Source: Acidipropionibacterium acidipropionici
GTDB taxonomy: Bacteria; Actinomycetota; Actinomycetes; Propionibacteriales; Propionibacteriaceae
Length of the DNA: 64,000 nucleotides
Direction of reading: 5' to 3'
NCBI RefSeq assembly: GCF_001441165.1
Contig: NZ_CP013126.1
Location: 2,633,551 to 2,697,550 of the forward strand
Positions 34,065-42,598 of the stretch are shown here, in pieces (within the stretch, counting starts at the first letter, position 1; every line of letters begins with the position of its first letter). A program made the position numbers and the translations under genes. The notes under the pieces were generated by a model, which saw only the letters and a list, made by a program, of their open reading frames with translations, was not told where the DNA came from and searched no databases.

Positions 34065-35513
34065 ATGCCTGAACAGTCCGCCGAAGCACCCGAACCGACT
34101 CCCGCGGAGCCCGTCGATGAGCTGGTGACCACGCACCACACCCTCGCCACCCCCGACGGACCGCTGGAGTACACCGCCACCACGGGGGTGGTGGCGGTGC
34201 CCACCAGACAGACTCCGGGCGAGTCCCCCCGATCCGCCGACACCGGTCTGATCGGCGTCACCGCCTACACGCTGGACGGGGGCGGTCCCGCCAGGCCCCT
34301 CACCTTCGTGTTCAACGGCGGGCCCGGATCGCCCTCGATGTGGCTCCACATGGGTCTGGTGGGCCCTCGCGTCGTCGACGCCGGAACCCCCGACAGCCCC
34401 GCGACTCCGCCCTTCACGATCGTCGACAATCCCCACACCCTGCTGCGGGCCACCGACATCGTCGTCATAGACGCCATGTCCACCGGCTACTCGCGGGCGG
34501 CCGACGGGCAGAAGGCCGCCCAGTGGCACGGCTGGAAGGCCGACGTCGAGCAGGTCGCTGAGCTCATCCGGATCTGGTGCACCCGCAACGACCGCTGGAC
34601 CAGCCCCCTCCACCTGCTCGGGGAGTCCTACGGGACGATCCGGGCCGTCAGCGTCGCCGAACGCCTCCAGAGCGCCTACGGCATGTACCTGGCCGGCATC
34701 GTGCTGGTCTCCAGCGTGCTGGACTTCGGATCCCAGGACTTCGACAACGCCCGCTGGGACGAGGCCTGCATCCACTTCCTGCCCACCTATGCGGCCATCG
34801 CCTGGTACCACGGTCGCCATCCGGGGAGATCCCTCGAGGAGGTCCTGGGGGAGGCCGAGGAGTTCGCCGACGGGCCCTACCGCCTGGCCCTGGGAAAGGG
34901 CCGCAGGCTGCCCGCCGAGGACCGTGCCCGGGTGGAGGACCGGCTCGCCCGGCTCACCGGGCTGCCGGTGGACTACATCCGGCGGGCCGACCTGCGCGTC
35001 GAGCACCTGCGCTTCTGCACCGAGCTGCTGCGCGACCAGGGCCTGGTGGTGGGCCGCATCGACGGCCGATTCACCGGCCCGGCCCGCGCCGGAACCGATG
35101 AGATGATGGACACCGACGCCTCCGACGACGCCACCCGCGGCGCCTTCACCGCGGCCACCCAGCACTACCTCCGCGCCGAGCTGGGCAGCCCGTCCGAGAG
35201 GGAGTACGTGGTCTCCGCGGACCTGTGGAAGGACTGGAATTACCGCGAGTTCCAGGGACGCCCGGTCAACGTCACCGACAAATTGGAACGGGTGATGCGG
35301 GCCCAGCCGGGACTTCGGGTGCGCATCGAGTACGGCCGCTACGACCTGGCGACGCCCTACTTCGCCGCCCAGGACATGGTCGACCATCTCCATCTCCCCG
35401 AGGCGGCCTTCAACCGCATCGAGCACGCATACTTCGAGACCGGCCACATGCCCTACCTGTCGATGCGGGAGAGGGAGGCCGACGAGATCGTGGCCTTCCT
35501 CACCCGGGGCTGA
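34065..35513 (+). CDS. Serine carboxypeptidase-like protein (peptidase S10)
   Basis: 482 residues, alpha/beta hydrolase of the S10 family. FNGGPGSPSMW is the oxyanion-hole block. The triad is S188 (GESYG), D427 (RYDLATPY) and H461 (TGHMPYLS). No signal peptide is seen, so a cytoplasmic location is predicted, unlike eukaryotic vacuolar S10 enzymes. The N-terminal ~25 residues are acidic and Pro-rich. Possible activity is C-terminal trimming of peptides. It is convergent with rsgA and close to it (18 bp). Confidence 0.85.
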   Translation: MPEQSAEAPEPTPAEPVDELVTTHHTLATPDGPLEYTATTGVVAVPTRQTPGESPRSADTGLIGVTAYTLDGGGPARPLTFVFNGGPGSPSMWLHMGLVGPRVVDAGTPDSPATPPFTIVDNPHTLLRATDIVVIDAMSTGYSRAADGQKAAQWHGWKADVEQVAELIRIWCTRNDRWTSPLHLLGESYGTIRAVSVAERLQSAYGMYLAGIVLVSSVLDFGSQDFDNARWDEACIHFLPTYAAIAWYHGRHPGRSLEEVLGEAEEFADGPYRLALGKGRRLPAEDRARVEDRLARLTGLPVDYIRRADLRVEHLRFCTELLRDQGLVVGRIDGRFTGPARAGTDEMMDTDASDDATRGAFTAATQHYLRAELGSPSEREYVVSADLWKDWNYREFQGRPVNVTDKLERVMRAQPGLRVRIEYGRYDLATPYFAAQDMVDHLHLPEAAFNRIEHAYFETGHMPYLSMREREADEIVAFLTRG

Positions 35514-35531
35514 ACGCCGGGGGAGTTCCGC

Positions 35532-36527
35532 TCAGCGTGTCCTGGCGGCATCCAGTCGGCGGAAGGAGGCCAGCCGCAGGGCGGGGATCCGTCCGGCCCG
35601 CAGCGCCTCGTCGAGACCGCACTGCGGATCCTCGGCGGTGTGCCGGCAGCCCCGCGGGCAGTCGACGGTGAACGCCTCCAGGTCGGGGAAGGCGGAGAGC
35701 ACGTGGTCGGAGCTGACGTGGGACAGCCCGAAGGACCGCACCCCAGGGGTGTCGATCACCCATCCGCCGTCGGGCAGCTCCAGGGCCTGAGCCGATGTGG
35801 AGGTGTGACGCCCGCGCCCGGTCACCTCGTTCACCTGGCCGGTGCGGCGGTCGACCCCCGGGATGAGGGCGTTGATGAGGGTCGACTTGCCGACCCCCGA
35901 ATGCCCGACCAGGACGGTCGTCAGGCCCGCCAGTCGTTCGCGGATCGGGCCCAGATCGGCCCCGGGACTGCTGGTCACCACCGGGACTCCCAGCGGCGAG
36001 TAGAGCTCGGTGAGCTCGCGCGGGGAGGCCAGATCGGCCTTGGTGAGACACAGCACCGGATCCGTGCCGGCCTCGTACGAGGCCACCAGGATCCGGTCGA
36101 TCATGCCGATCCGCGGAGGCGGGTCGGCCAGCGCGGTGACGATGAGGATCTGGTCGGCGTTGGCGACCACGGGCCGCTCGTAGGGGTCGGTGTCGTCCGC
36201 GGTGCGCCTCAGCACGGTGCGTCGCCGCATCGTCTCGGCGATCCTGGCGAGACTGCCCTCGTCCCCGGAGATGTCACCGTCCAGACGCACCCGGTCGCCG
36301 ACGATGACTCCCTTGCGCCCCAGCCCGCGGGCCTTCGCGGCGGTGACGTCCTGCCCCTCGACCCGGCAGCGGTAGCGGCCGCGATCGATCGAGAGCACGG
36401 TGCCCACCGGAAGACCGGAGTAGTCGGGTCGGTTCTTGGTGCGTGGCCGGGTGCGGCGGCGGGGCCTCTCGTAGCCGTCCTCGTCGAAGGTGTCGACGCC
36501 GGAGGAGGCCAGTCTGCGCGGGCTCAC
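35532..36527 (-). CDS. rsgA: Ribosome small-subunit-dependent GTPase A
   Basis: 331 residues. RsgA is a late 30S-assembly GTPase. An Arg/Lys-rich N-terminus leads to an OB fold (about 45-110). The circularly permuted G domain follows in the order G4 (TKADL), G1 (GHSGVGKST), G2 and G3 (DTPGV). A C-terminal zinc-binding segment has CPRGCRHTAEDPQC. The GTG at 36527 overlaps the aroA TGA (GTGA) and is preferred to the further upstream in-frame ATG at 36551 inside aroA. The aroA-rsgA pairing is conserved in actinobacteria. Confidence 0.92.
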   Translation of the reverse strand: MSPRRLASSGVDTFDEDGYERPRRRTRPRTKNRPDYSGLPVGTVLSIDRGRYRCRVEGQDVTAAKARGLGRKGVIVGDRVRLDGDISGDEGSLARIAETMRRRTVLRRTADDTDPYERPVVANADQILIVTALADPPPRIGMIDRILVASYEAGTDPVLCLTKADLASPRELTELYSPLGVPVVTSSPGADLGPIRERLAGLTTVLVGHSGVGKSTLINALIPGVDRRTGQVNEVTGRGRHTSTSAQALELPDGGWVIDTPGVRSFGLSHVSSDHVLSAFPDLEAFTVDCPRGCRHTAEDPQCGLDEALRAGRIPALRLASFRRLDAARTR

Positions 36528-37837
36528 CGGGAACCCGCCAGGTCGGCCCACATGGAGGGGAAGTCGGGCATCGTCTTGGAGGTGCAGGAGACGTCGTCGA
36601 GGCTCACCCCGGGCACCGCCAGGCCGATGAGGGCGCCGGCGTGGGCCATCCGGTGGTCGGCGTAGGTGCGCATCCGGGCCGGGTGCAGGGCCCGGGGGCC
36701 TTCACCGAGGATCTCCAGGCCGTCGTCGGTCTGGGCGATGCGGGCACCGACCCGCGACAACTCGGTCTCCAGAGCCGCCAGCCGGTCGGTCTCGTGGCCC
36801 CGGATGTGAGCCACACCGGAGATGACCGTGCGGCCGTGGGCCAGGGCCGCCAGTGCGGCCACCACCGGGGTGAGCTCGGAGGCGGCGTGGAGGTCGAGCT
36901 CGGCGCCGTGCAGCGGGCCGGCACCGGTGACCACGGCCGTCCCGTCGGCCACCCGGGCGTCGGCGCCGAGGGTACGGGCGACGTCGAGGAAGAGGTGCCC
37001 CGGCTGAGTGGTGCGCTCCGGCCATCCCGGCACCCGTGCGGTGCCCCCGACCGCCATGGCGGCGGCCAGGAAGACGGCGGCATTGGTGAGATCGGGCTCC
37101 ACCACGGCGTCCAGGGGGCGGATCGGGCCGGGCTCGACCCTCCAGTGGTCCTCGTCGTCCTGGTCGACGACGACGCCGCGCTCGGCGAGCATCGCGACGG
37201 TCATCGCGATGTGGGGGGCCGAGGGAACCGATCCTCCCCGGTGGCGCAGGTCGATGCCCTCCGGGTAGCGGGCCGCGGAGAGCAGCAGGGCCGAGATGAA
37301 CTGGCTCGATCCCGACGAGTCGATGGTGACGCGGCGCCCCGGCAGCCGTGCCGGGGCCTCGAGGGCGAAGGGCAGCCGATCCCCGTCGACCCGGGCACCG
37401 AGCTGCCGCAGCCCGTCGAGCACTGGGGCCACCGGTCGCGCCGAGGCGGCTGCGTCGCCGGTGAAGCGGGTGCGCCCCGGCGCGATGGCCGCCGCGGCCG
37501 GCAGGAAGCGCATCACGGTTCCCGCCAGGCCGCAGTCGATCGGAGCCGGGGAGGCGTGCAGGGTCGGGGGCGGAGACACCCTCACCCGGCCGGGCCCCAG
37601 ATCCTGCAGGTCGACACCGAGGGCGGTCAGGCCGTCCCTCATGAGCATGGTGTCCCGACTGGCGAGGACCCCGTCGAGGGTGCTGGGACCCGAGGAGAGC
37701 CCGGCCAGTAGCAGTGCCCGGTTGGTCTGGGACTTGGAGCCGGGGACGACGGTGAGGGAATCGAGAGGACCGTCGGCGGCGGGGGCCGGCCACGGGCCGG
37801 CCCCCGCCTGCGCGGTGGAGTGCTGGGGCTCAGTCAC
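36524..37837 (-). CDS. aroA: 3-phosphoshikimate 1-carboxyvinyltransferase (EPSP synthase)
   Basis: 437 residues. It transfers enolpyruvate from PEP to shikimate-3-phosphate in aromatic amino acid synthesis. Substrate motifs are VPGSKSQTNRALLLA near the N-terminus, DCGLAGTVMRFLPA (a variant of the usual GNAGT) and the C-terminal Asp/Glu-rich HIRGHETDRL. The Leu in place of Asn in GLAGT is typical of the actinobacterial group as I recall it. GTG 37837 overlaps the upstream DoxX-like gene by 8 nt and excludes an Arg-rich extension to 37948. Operon: doxX-like, aroA, rsgA. Confidence 0.93.
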   Translation of the reverse strand: MTEPQHSTAQAGAGPWPAPAADGPLDSLTVVPGSKSQTNRALLLAGLSSGPSTLDGVLASRDTMLMRDGLTALGVDLQDLGPGRVRVSPPPTLHASPAPIDCGLAGTVMRFLPAAAAIAPGRTRFTGDAAASARPVAPVLDGLRQLGARVDGDRLPFALEAPARLPGRRVTIDSSGSSQFISALLLSAARYPEGIDLRHRGGSVPSAPHIAMTVAMLAERGVVVDQDDEDHWRVEPGPIRPLDAVVEPDLTNAAVFLAAAMAVGGTARVPGWPERTTQPGHLFLDVARTLGADARVADGTAVVTGAGPLHGAELDLHAASELTPVVAALAALAHGRTVISGVAHIRGHETDRLAALETELSRVGARIAQTDDGLEILGEGPRALHPARMRTYADHRMAHAGALIGLAVPGVSLDDVSCTSKTMPDFPSMWADLAGSR

Positions 37838-38414
37838 CGATCTGGTCTCGCACCTTCTTCTCGGCCTTCTTCTGCGCCTTGGCGATGCTGCGGCGTCCGT
37901 CCTTGGCCTTGCGGCGGATCTGCTTGCCGGTGTTCTCGGCCGATTCACCGAGGGCCTTGCGGCGCTGGGCCAGCCGCCAGGCGATGCTCGGCTGGCCGGC
38001 GGTGTCCCGGGAGGCCATCAGAGCGCCTCCGAGGAGGGCCACATTGCGCAGCAGCACCGACCGGGCGCCGGCACGATCCTCCTTCGGAAGGGTCTTCTCG
38101 GGAATCGAGGCGACGACATGGGGCACCATGCTCGCCGCCACCAGGGCGGCGCCGGCGCGGCGTCCCAGACCGGTGCCCATCGCGACCCCGCCGACGGCCT
38201 GGACGGCGCCGGCGAGACGCACCAGGGAACGGGTGTCCTCGGGGATGTGGGAGCTGACCGACGCCGGCAGGGAGCGCTGCACTAGAGGGAGCAGTTTGTC
38301 GGCGACCGGCTCGGCGTCCTCGACGAAGGTGTCGGGTTTGAGCGCCGCATTGGTGCCCTTGACGACGAAGTAGCTGGCGAACAGGGTACGGCCCAGACCG
38401 CGAATGATGCTCAT
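37830..38414 (-). CDS. DoxX-family membrane protein
   Basis: 194 residues. It resembles DoxX-like four-helix membrane proteins: [15 protein letters not shown] at the N-terminus, then hydrophobic helices around [32 protein letters not shown] and [15 protein letters not shown]. The C-terminal ~55 residues are strongly Lys/Arg-rich ([13 protein letters not shown]) and probably cytoplasmic. Function is unproven; DoxX relatives are linked to redox or respiratory processes. The first gene of the operon with aroA and rsgA. Confidence 0.7.
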   Translation of the reverse strand: MSIIRGLGRTLFASYFVVKGTNAALKPDTFVEDAEPVADKLLPLVQRSLPASVSSHIPEDTRSLVRLAGAVQAVGGVAMGTGLGRRAGAALVAASMVPHVVASIPEKTLPKEDRAGARSVLLRNVALLGGALMASRDTAGQPSIAWRLAQRRKALGESAENTGKQIRRKAKDGRRSIAKAQKKAEKKVRDQIGD

Positions 38415-38502
38415 GCCCCATTCCTACCGTCTCGGACCCCAAGGGGGAAGCGGATCGCCGGATTCATCCCGTCGTCCGGGCCTGCCGGACCCGGAGTGCC
38501 GG

Positions 38503-38527
38503 GGAATATCTCGGGTGGCGGGGCGTT
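38503..38527 (+). promoter_or_regulatory. Sigma-R/SigH-type promoter (autoregulatory)
   Basis: GGAAT (38503-38507), 17 nt, GTT (38525-38527), matching the GGAAY-N16-18-GTT consensus of actinobacterial sigma-R/SigH. Transcription would start near 38535, upstream of in-frame ATG 38537. Confidence 0.65.
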
Positions 38528-38603
38528 GTGAGGGGTATGGCTACGGGAACTCTTACCAGGACGCGGGCCTCCGGCTCGACCGCTCGCGCGCGGGAGGGTG
38601 GGC

Positions 38604-38609
38604 TACGCT
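38604..38609 (+). promoter_or_regulatory. -10 element, leaderless short sigR transcript
   Basis: TACGCT, 8 nt, ATG 38618. This would give a shorter, leaderless sigma factor mRNA independent of sigma-R. Confidence 0.5.
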
Positions 38610-38617
38610 TGTACGCG

Positions 38618-39283
38618 ATGACTATTCCTTCCAGCGGTGCCGGCGAGGCGCATGGGCGCGACGAGGCCGAGGAGACCGATCAGCAGCGCGCCGCCCGCTT
38701 CGAGCGCGACGCCATGGAGTACCTGGATCAGCTCTACGGGGCGGCTCTGCGCATGACCCGCAATGCGGCCGACGCGGAGGACGTCGTCCAGGAGACCTAC
38801 GCGAAGGCCTTCGCCTCGTTCAAGCAGTTCAGGCCGGGAACCAACCTCAAGGCGTGGCTGTTCCGGATCCTCACCAACACCTACATCAACACCTACCGGA
38901 AGGCCCAGCGGCGTCCGCAGACCTCCGACGACGAGAATGTCGAGGACTGGCAGATCGCCCGTGCCGCCTCCCATGAGGCCACCGGTCTGCGGTCGGCCGA
39001 GGTGGAGGCCCTCGACGCGATGCCCGACACCCAGGTGGTGCGGGCCCTGGACAGTCTGTCCGAGGACTTCCGCGAGGTGGTCACCCTCGCCGACATCGAG
39101 GGCTTCTCCTACAAGGAGATCGCCCAGATCATGGGCACCCCGATCGGCACCGTGATGTCACGACTCAACAGGGCCCGCAAGCAGCTGCGCGGCCAACTGG
39201 TCGACGTCGCCGGAGCGCGCGGCATCGGCCCCAAGGCGGGAAAGGTCGATGAGGAGACCCTCGGCCAGGAGGTTCACTCATGA
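38618..39283 (+). CDS. sigR: ECF sigma factor SigR/SigH (thiol-oxidative stress)
   Basis: 221 residues from ATG 38618. Region 2 is about 26-92 ([20 protein letters not shown]) and region 4 about 145-200 ([20 protein letters not shown]). It directs transcription of thioredoxin, mycothiol and protein-repair genes in response to disulfide stress, judged from homologues and from the adjacent RsrA-type anti-sigma gene. An in-frame ATG at 38537 would add 27 residues and lies just after a sigma-R-type promoter, so two isoforms are possible. The anti-sigma gene overlaps its stop (ATGA). Confidence 0.92.
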   Translation: MTIPSSGAGEAHGRDEAEETDQQRAARFERDAMEYLDQLYGAALRMTRNAADAEDVVQETYAKAFASFKQFRPGTNLKAWLFRILTNTYINTYRKAQRRPQTSDDENVEDWQIARAASHEATGLRSAEVEALDAMPDTQVVRALDSLSEDFREVVTLADIEGFSYKEIAQIMGTPIGTVMSRLNRARKQLRGQLVDVAGARGIGPKAGKVDEETLGQEVHS

Positions 39284-39537
39284 TCGACGACAGCAATCCC
39301 GAATGTGCGGAGAAGGCCTGCGGCTGGGCCCTGGACCATCTCCAGGAGTTTCTCCACGGCGAACTCTCCGATGAGGCGGCCGACGCCTTCCGTCACCACC
39401 TCACCGCCTGCGAGTCCTGCATGGACGAGGCCGACATGGAGGCCGCGGTGAGCCGGGCGCTGAGGCGCTGCCAGCAGCCGGTGCACGCCTCGATCGAGCT
39501 GCGGATGAGGATCGTCGGGCTCACCCTCGACAGCTGA
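39280..39537 (+). CDS. rsrA: Mycothiol-system anti-sigma-R factor (ZAS family)
   Basis: 85 residues. The redox-sensing zinc motif H-x3-C-x2-C is H40, C44 and C47 (HLTACESC). Additional C9 and C14 in the N-terminus provide a partner cysteine as in RsrA/RshA. Under disulfide stress zinc is lost and the sigma factor released. The ATG overlaps the sigR TGA, giving stoichiometric coupled synthesis. The strong hairpin at 39581-39628 ends the operon. Confidence 0.92.
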   Translation: MIDDSNPECAEKACGWALDHLQEFLHGELSDEAADAFRHHLTACESCMDEADMEAAVSRALRRCQQPVHASIELRMRIVGLTLDS

Positions 39538-39580
39538 GGCTCTCGACAGCCGGCGCCGCCCTCCCGTACAGGAGTCCGCG

Positions 39581-39628
39581 GACACGAGGAGGGGCTCCAC
39601 CCGATCGGGTGGAGCCCCTCCTCGTGTC
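39581..39628. terminator. 48-bp perfect palindrome, bidirectional terminator
   Basis: A 22-bp GC-rich stem with a GATC loop, between convergent rsrA and the bL37 gene. There is no T-tract on either side, as is common for actinobacterial hairpins. Confidence 0.8.
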
Positions 39629-39675
39629 CCGGGGCGAGCCCGGGACCTCAGGTCTGCGCGGAAACGCGCGATCAC

Positions 39676-39750
39676 TCAGGCGTTGGGACGCTTGCCGTGA
39701 TTGGCGTTCTTCTTACGACGCGAGCGACGCTTGCGGCCGGTCTTTCCCAT
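39676..39750 (-). CDS. 50S ribosomal protein bL37
   Basis: 24 residues, almost half Lys/Arg, ending in ANHGKRPNA. This is the tiny actinobacterial large-subunit protein first recognised in mycobacterial ribosome structures. The ATG at 39750 has a clear GAGGAGG Shine-Dalgarno about 6 nt upstream. The frame remains open upstream to 39894, but those residues are not basic and the Shine-Dalgarno fixes the start. It lies between rsrA and pdtaS. Confidence 0.9.
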   Translation of the reverse strand: MGKTGRKRRSRRKKNANHGKRPNA

Positions 39751-39814
39751 GGAGGGCCTCCTCAGGTGTGTCCAACCCTCCGGCATGGGAGGGGCCGCGC
39801 GGAGCACGGCAACG

Positions 39815-39820
39815 ATCATA
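39815..39820 (-). promoter_or_regulatory. -10 element of the bL37 gene
   Basis: Minus-strand TATGAT in a locally AT-rich stretch (39811-39833). The implied leader is about 58 nt. Confidence 0.5.
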
Positions 39821-39921
39821 CATTTTGCCGCAACCGCGTCCCACATCCAAATGCGGGCGGGCCCGTCGGCCGACGGCGCAACGGCGGAGGGCATGGCTTC
39901 GGGGCTTCACCGCAGAGGCAA

Positions 39922-39927
39922 TAGAGT
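39922..39927 (+). promoter_or_regulatory. -10 element, leaderless pdtaS transcript
   Basis: TAGAGT, 7 nt, ATG 39935. Confidence 0.55.
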
Positions 39928-39934
39928 GTGGCCC

Positions 39935-41407
39935 ATGCCCGCTCTCGACCGGTTCATGGTGTCTCGAAGCCGACTCAGCAAGAATGACGTCGGCTGGCTC
40001 AGCCAGCTCGTCGAGGACTGGCAGATCCTGGCCGACATGTCCTTCTCGGACCTCATCCTGTGGATCCCCGACGAGGATCCCAACATCTTCTGGGCCGCCG
40101 CCCAGATCCGGCCCGACACCGGGCCGACGGCCCTGGAGGAGGACGTCGTCGGGGAGTCGGTGAGCTACGACGACGAGAATCTGGTCACCGAGGCGTTCAT
40201 GAGCGCCGAGATGTGCGAGACCAGCAACAACAAGCTCTCTGCCGGCATCCCGGTCGACGTCTGGGCCATCCCGGTGATCCGCCATGACGAGGTCATAGCG
40301 GTGGTCGAGAGGCACACCAATCAGATGGGCGTGCGGGCCCCGGGATCCACCGAGGACAACTATCTGGAGATCGCGGGAATCCTCTCCGAGATGCTGCACC
40401 ACGGCTCCTTCCCGATCTTCCCGAACCATGACCGGGCGCTCGCCCCCCGGGTCACCGACGGGGTGATCAGGGTGGCCACCACCGGCATGGTGACCTATGC
40501 CAGCCCCAACGGCCTGTCGGCCTTCCGCAAGCTCGGCCTGTCGGGGGACCTGGACGGCGAGTACCTCATCCCGGTGGTCCGGGAGCTGTGTCCCAATCTG
40601 CGCGACGTCGGCCAGACGGTCGGCATGGATCTGGACGGCAAGTCGCTGCGGGAGACCGATATCGAGAACTCCGAGGCCACCCTGCGAGCAAGGGTGATGC
40701 CGCTGCGCACCTGGCTCGACGACTTCGAGGTGCCGGCCGGCACCCTCATCCTGGTGCGCGATCTCACCGAGCTGCGCAGCCGGGACCGTCAGCTCGTCAC
40801 CAAGGACGCCACCATCCGCGAAATCCACCACAGGGTGAAGAACAACCTTCAGACGGTGGCCGCCCTGCTGCGCCTCCAGTCGCGCCGGATGACCAATGAG
40901 GACGCCAAGCTGGCCCTCAAGCAGGCGATGGGCAGGGTGTCGGCGATCGCCGTGGTGCACGAGATCCTGTCCCAGAATTTCGAGGAGGAGGTCGACTTCG
41001 ACGAGGTGGCCGACCGCATCCTGAGGATGGTCGGGGACGTCGCGGCATCCTCCGGCCGGGTGGTGGCGCGACGGGAGGGCAGCTTCGGGAAGGTGCATGC
41101 GGACGCCGCCACGGCCCTGTCGCTGGCCACCACCGAGCTCTGCCAGAACGCGATCGAGCACAGCCTGGGATCCTCCTCGGGGGAGGTCGTGGTGCGCCCG
41201 CACAGAGAGAACGGCCTGCTCGTCGTCGACATCGTCAACGACGGCAAGCCGTTACCCGAGGGATTCTCCCTGGCGAATCACCGGAAGTCCCTCGGCCTGT
41301 CCATCGTCACGACCCTGGTCGAGGATCTCGGAGGCACCTTCACCCTCCAGAACAATCCGGGGGACAAGGGCACCTGCGCCCGGATCACGGTCGAGACACA
41401 GGACTGA
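39935..41407 (+). CDS. pdtaS: PdtaS-like sensor histidine kinase
   Basis: 490 residues, soluble. An N-terminal GAF-type sensor (about 10-155) is followed by a PAS-like segment (about 165-285). The HisKA_2 dimerisation domain has the phospho-acceptor His in IREIHHRVKNNLQTVAALL. The HATPase domain has the N box TTELCQNAIEHS and the G box KSLGLSIV. In mycobacteria PdtaS phosphorylates the RNA-binding antiterminator PdtaR; no pdtaR is in the window. The start is defined by the leaderless promoter. It is followed by convergent whiB1. Confidence 0.88.
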   Translation: MPALDRFMVSRSRLSKNDVGWLSQLVEDWQILADMSFSDLILWIPDEDPNIFWAAAQIRPDTGPTALEEDVVGESVSYDDENLVTEAFMSAEMCETSNNKLSAGIPVDVWAIPVIRHDEVIAVVERHTNQMGVRAPGSTEDNYLEIAGILSEMLHHGSFPIFPNHDRALAPRVTDGVIRVATTGMVTYASPNGLSAFRKLGLSGDLDGEYLIPVVRELCPNLRDVGQTVGMDLDGKSLRETDIENSEATLRARVMPLRTWLDDFEVPAGTLILVRDLTELRSRDRQLVTKDATIREIHHRVKNNLQTVAALLRLQSRRMTNEDAKLALKQAMGRVSAIAVVHEILSQNFEEEVDFDEVADRILRMVGDVAASSGRVVARREGSFGKVHADAATALSLATTELCQNAIEHSLGSSSGEVVVRPHRENGLLVVDIVNDGKPLPEGFSLANHRKSLGLSIVTTLVEDLGGTFTLQNNPGDKGTCARITVETQD

Positions 41408-41437
41408 ACTCCACGGGGCCTGAACCCGGCCGGGGGA

Positions 41438-41689
41438 TCAGGCCTTGCGGACCCGCGAGCGCGACTGGCGCCGCTTGATGGCTCGTCGCTCGTCCTCGCT
41501 CATGCCGCCCCACACGCCGTGGTCCTGGCCGGCTTCCAGAGCCCACGCCAGGCACTCGGCGCGGACGTCGCAGCGGGCACAGACCTTCTTGGCCTCCGCG
41601 ATCTGTGCCAGGGCGGGCCCGGTGTTCCCGATGGGGAAGAACAACTCCGGGTCCTCGTCGAGGCAGGCGGCCTTGTGGCGCCAATCCAT
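41438..41689 (-). CDS. whiB1: WhiB-family iron-sulfur transcription factor (WhiB1-like)
   Basis: 83 residues. The 4Fe-4S ligands are C9, C37, C40 and C46 (C-x27-C-x2-C-x5-C). The G(V/I)WGG turn follows at 58-62 (GVWGGMSEDERRA) and the C-terminus is basic for DNA binding. Mycobacterial WhiB1 is essential, binds the primary sigma factor and responds to nitric oxide. Its position beside pdtaS supports WhiB1. The ATG at 41689 has GGAG 10 nt upstream. A TTG at 41695 would add two residues. Confidence 0.9.
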   Translation of the reverse strand: MDWRHKAACLDEDPELFFPIGNTGPALAQIAEAKKVCARCDVRAECLAWALEAGQDHGVWGGMSEDERRAIKRRQSRSRVRKA

Positions 41690-41827
41690 GCGCAATTCAC
41701 TCCTTCAGACCCCGCGACGAGGTCAACAAATGATGACTGGGGTCCGCATCGACGGGCCGGGCTCGAGGGTGCGGTTCACGGCGCAGAGCCCCGACCGACT
41801 TATGGTCGGACCAGAAAAGTGTGCCAA

Positions 41828-41860
41828 TCGGAGGGGCCTTTGTAAAGACCGTTCCTCCGA
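41828..41860. other. Nested inverted repeats upstream of whiB1
   Basis: The outer arms are TCGGAGG (41828-41834) and CCTCCGA (41854-41860). The inner arms are CTTT and AAAG (41838-41847), flanked by GG and CC. Centres agree within about 1.5 bp. It lies about 140 bp upstream of whiB1 and 120 bp upstream of the membrane gene at 41979. Confidence 0.45.
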
Positions 41861-41937
41861 CCGCGGACACCTCGAACTGCGGCTCCTGCGTCGTCGATCG
41901 CCGGGACGAAGGGCCGCCCGGGGCGGAACGCCTCCCC

Positions 41938-41943
41938 TATGAT
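41938..41943 (+). promoter_or_regulatory. -10 element for small membrane protein gene
   Basis: Perfect TATGAT. The predicted leader is about 30 nt before GTG 41979, which has GGAAGGG 8 nt upstream. Confidence 0.45.
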
Positions 41944-41978
41944 AGGCGTGGCGACGCCGTTCGGGAAGGGTGAATCGA

Positions 41979-42365
41979 GTGACTCGACGCAGCGACCTCA
42001 GGTCCCCTCTGCCGGTGCTCCTGGCGGCATGGTCGACCTGGCTCTCGGCCCTGGCCCTGGCAGGGGTCGGGGTGGGCAGCATCGTGGTCGGTCACGGCCG
42101 CTTCTCGATCGGCGTGGGGGCGATGCTCATCGGCTACGCGCTGTTCGTCGCCCTCATCGGCCGGTGGCTGGTCCGACGGGCGTCCTGGGCCGACGGGCCG
42201 TTGGTGGCCAGCGGCATCCTGCACCTGGTCGTCGTGGTCTCGCTGGTCCGGTCCGGGGCGCCCGCCTGGTTCCTCGTGCTGGCGGCGCTGGCCGGGGTGG
42301 CGGTGGTCAGCGCCCTCCTGCCGGTCAGCCGACGCTGGCTGGCCGGGGCCCCTCAGACGCGCTGA
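41979..42365 (+). CDS. Small four-helix membrane protein, unknown function
   Basis: 128 residues with four hydrophobic helices (for example LPVLLAAWSTWLSALALAGV and GPLVASGILHLVVVVSLV) and short basic loops. A membrane protein gene sits near whiB1 in mycobacteria too, but I recognise no named family. The start at GTG 41979 is based on the Shine-Dalgarno; GTG 41970 is three codons earlier. It is convergent with the DUF6104-like gene. Confidence 0.7.
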   Translation: MTRRSDLRSPLPVLLAAWSTWLSALALAGVGVGSIVVGHGRFSIGVGAMLIGYALFVALIGRWLVRRASWADGPLVASGILHLVVVVSLVRSGAPAWFLVLAALAGVAVVSALLPVSRRWLAGAPQTR

Positions 42366-42379
42366 GCGGTCCCGGGGCC

Positions 42380-42556
42380 TCACTCGTCCTCGTCGTCCAG
42401 GCGCGCCAGGAAGGTGGCCAGCCGCTCCACCGCGACCTCGAACTCCGGGTTGAGGTCGACGAAGTGGCGCATCTCCTCGGCCATCCAGCCCAGCGTGGCC
42501 TCCTCGTCGCCCCGACGACGCTCCAACTCCTCGATGCCACGATCAGTGAAGTACAT
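42380..42556 (-). CDS. Small DUF6104-like protein
   Basis: 58 residues, acidic, starting MYFTDRGIEELERRR and ending LARLDDEDE. An Arg/Glu-rich helix is followed by LGWMAEEMRHFVDLNPEFEVAV. It fits the short actinobacterial DUF6104 family, function unknown. The ATG at 42556 has an AGGGG/GGAGGGG Shine-Dalgarno just upstream. It lies 42 nt downstream of kgd on the same strand and is probably cotranscribed with it. Confidence 0.75.
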   Translation of the reverse strand: MYFTDRGIEELERRRGDEEATLGWMAEEMRHFVDLNPEFEVAVERLATFLARLDDEDE

Positions 42557-42598
42557 CGGACCCCTTCCCCTCCCTCTGCGATGCCGATGCGGGGCCCC

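Noticed and set aside
33249-35447. 732-codon version of the hisN-like gene
   Set aside because: The extra N-terminal part lies antisense to the S10 peptidase and is low-complexity. The family begins at ATG 34034.
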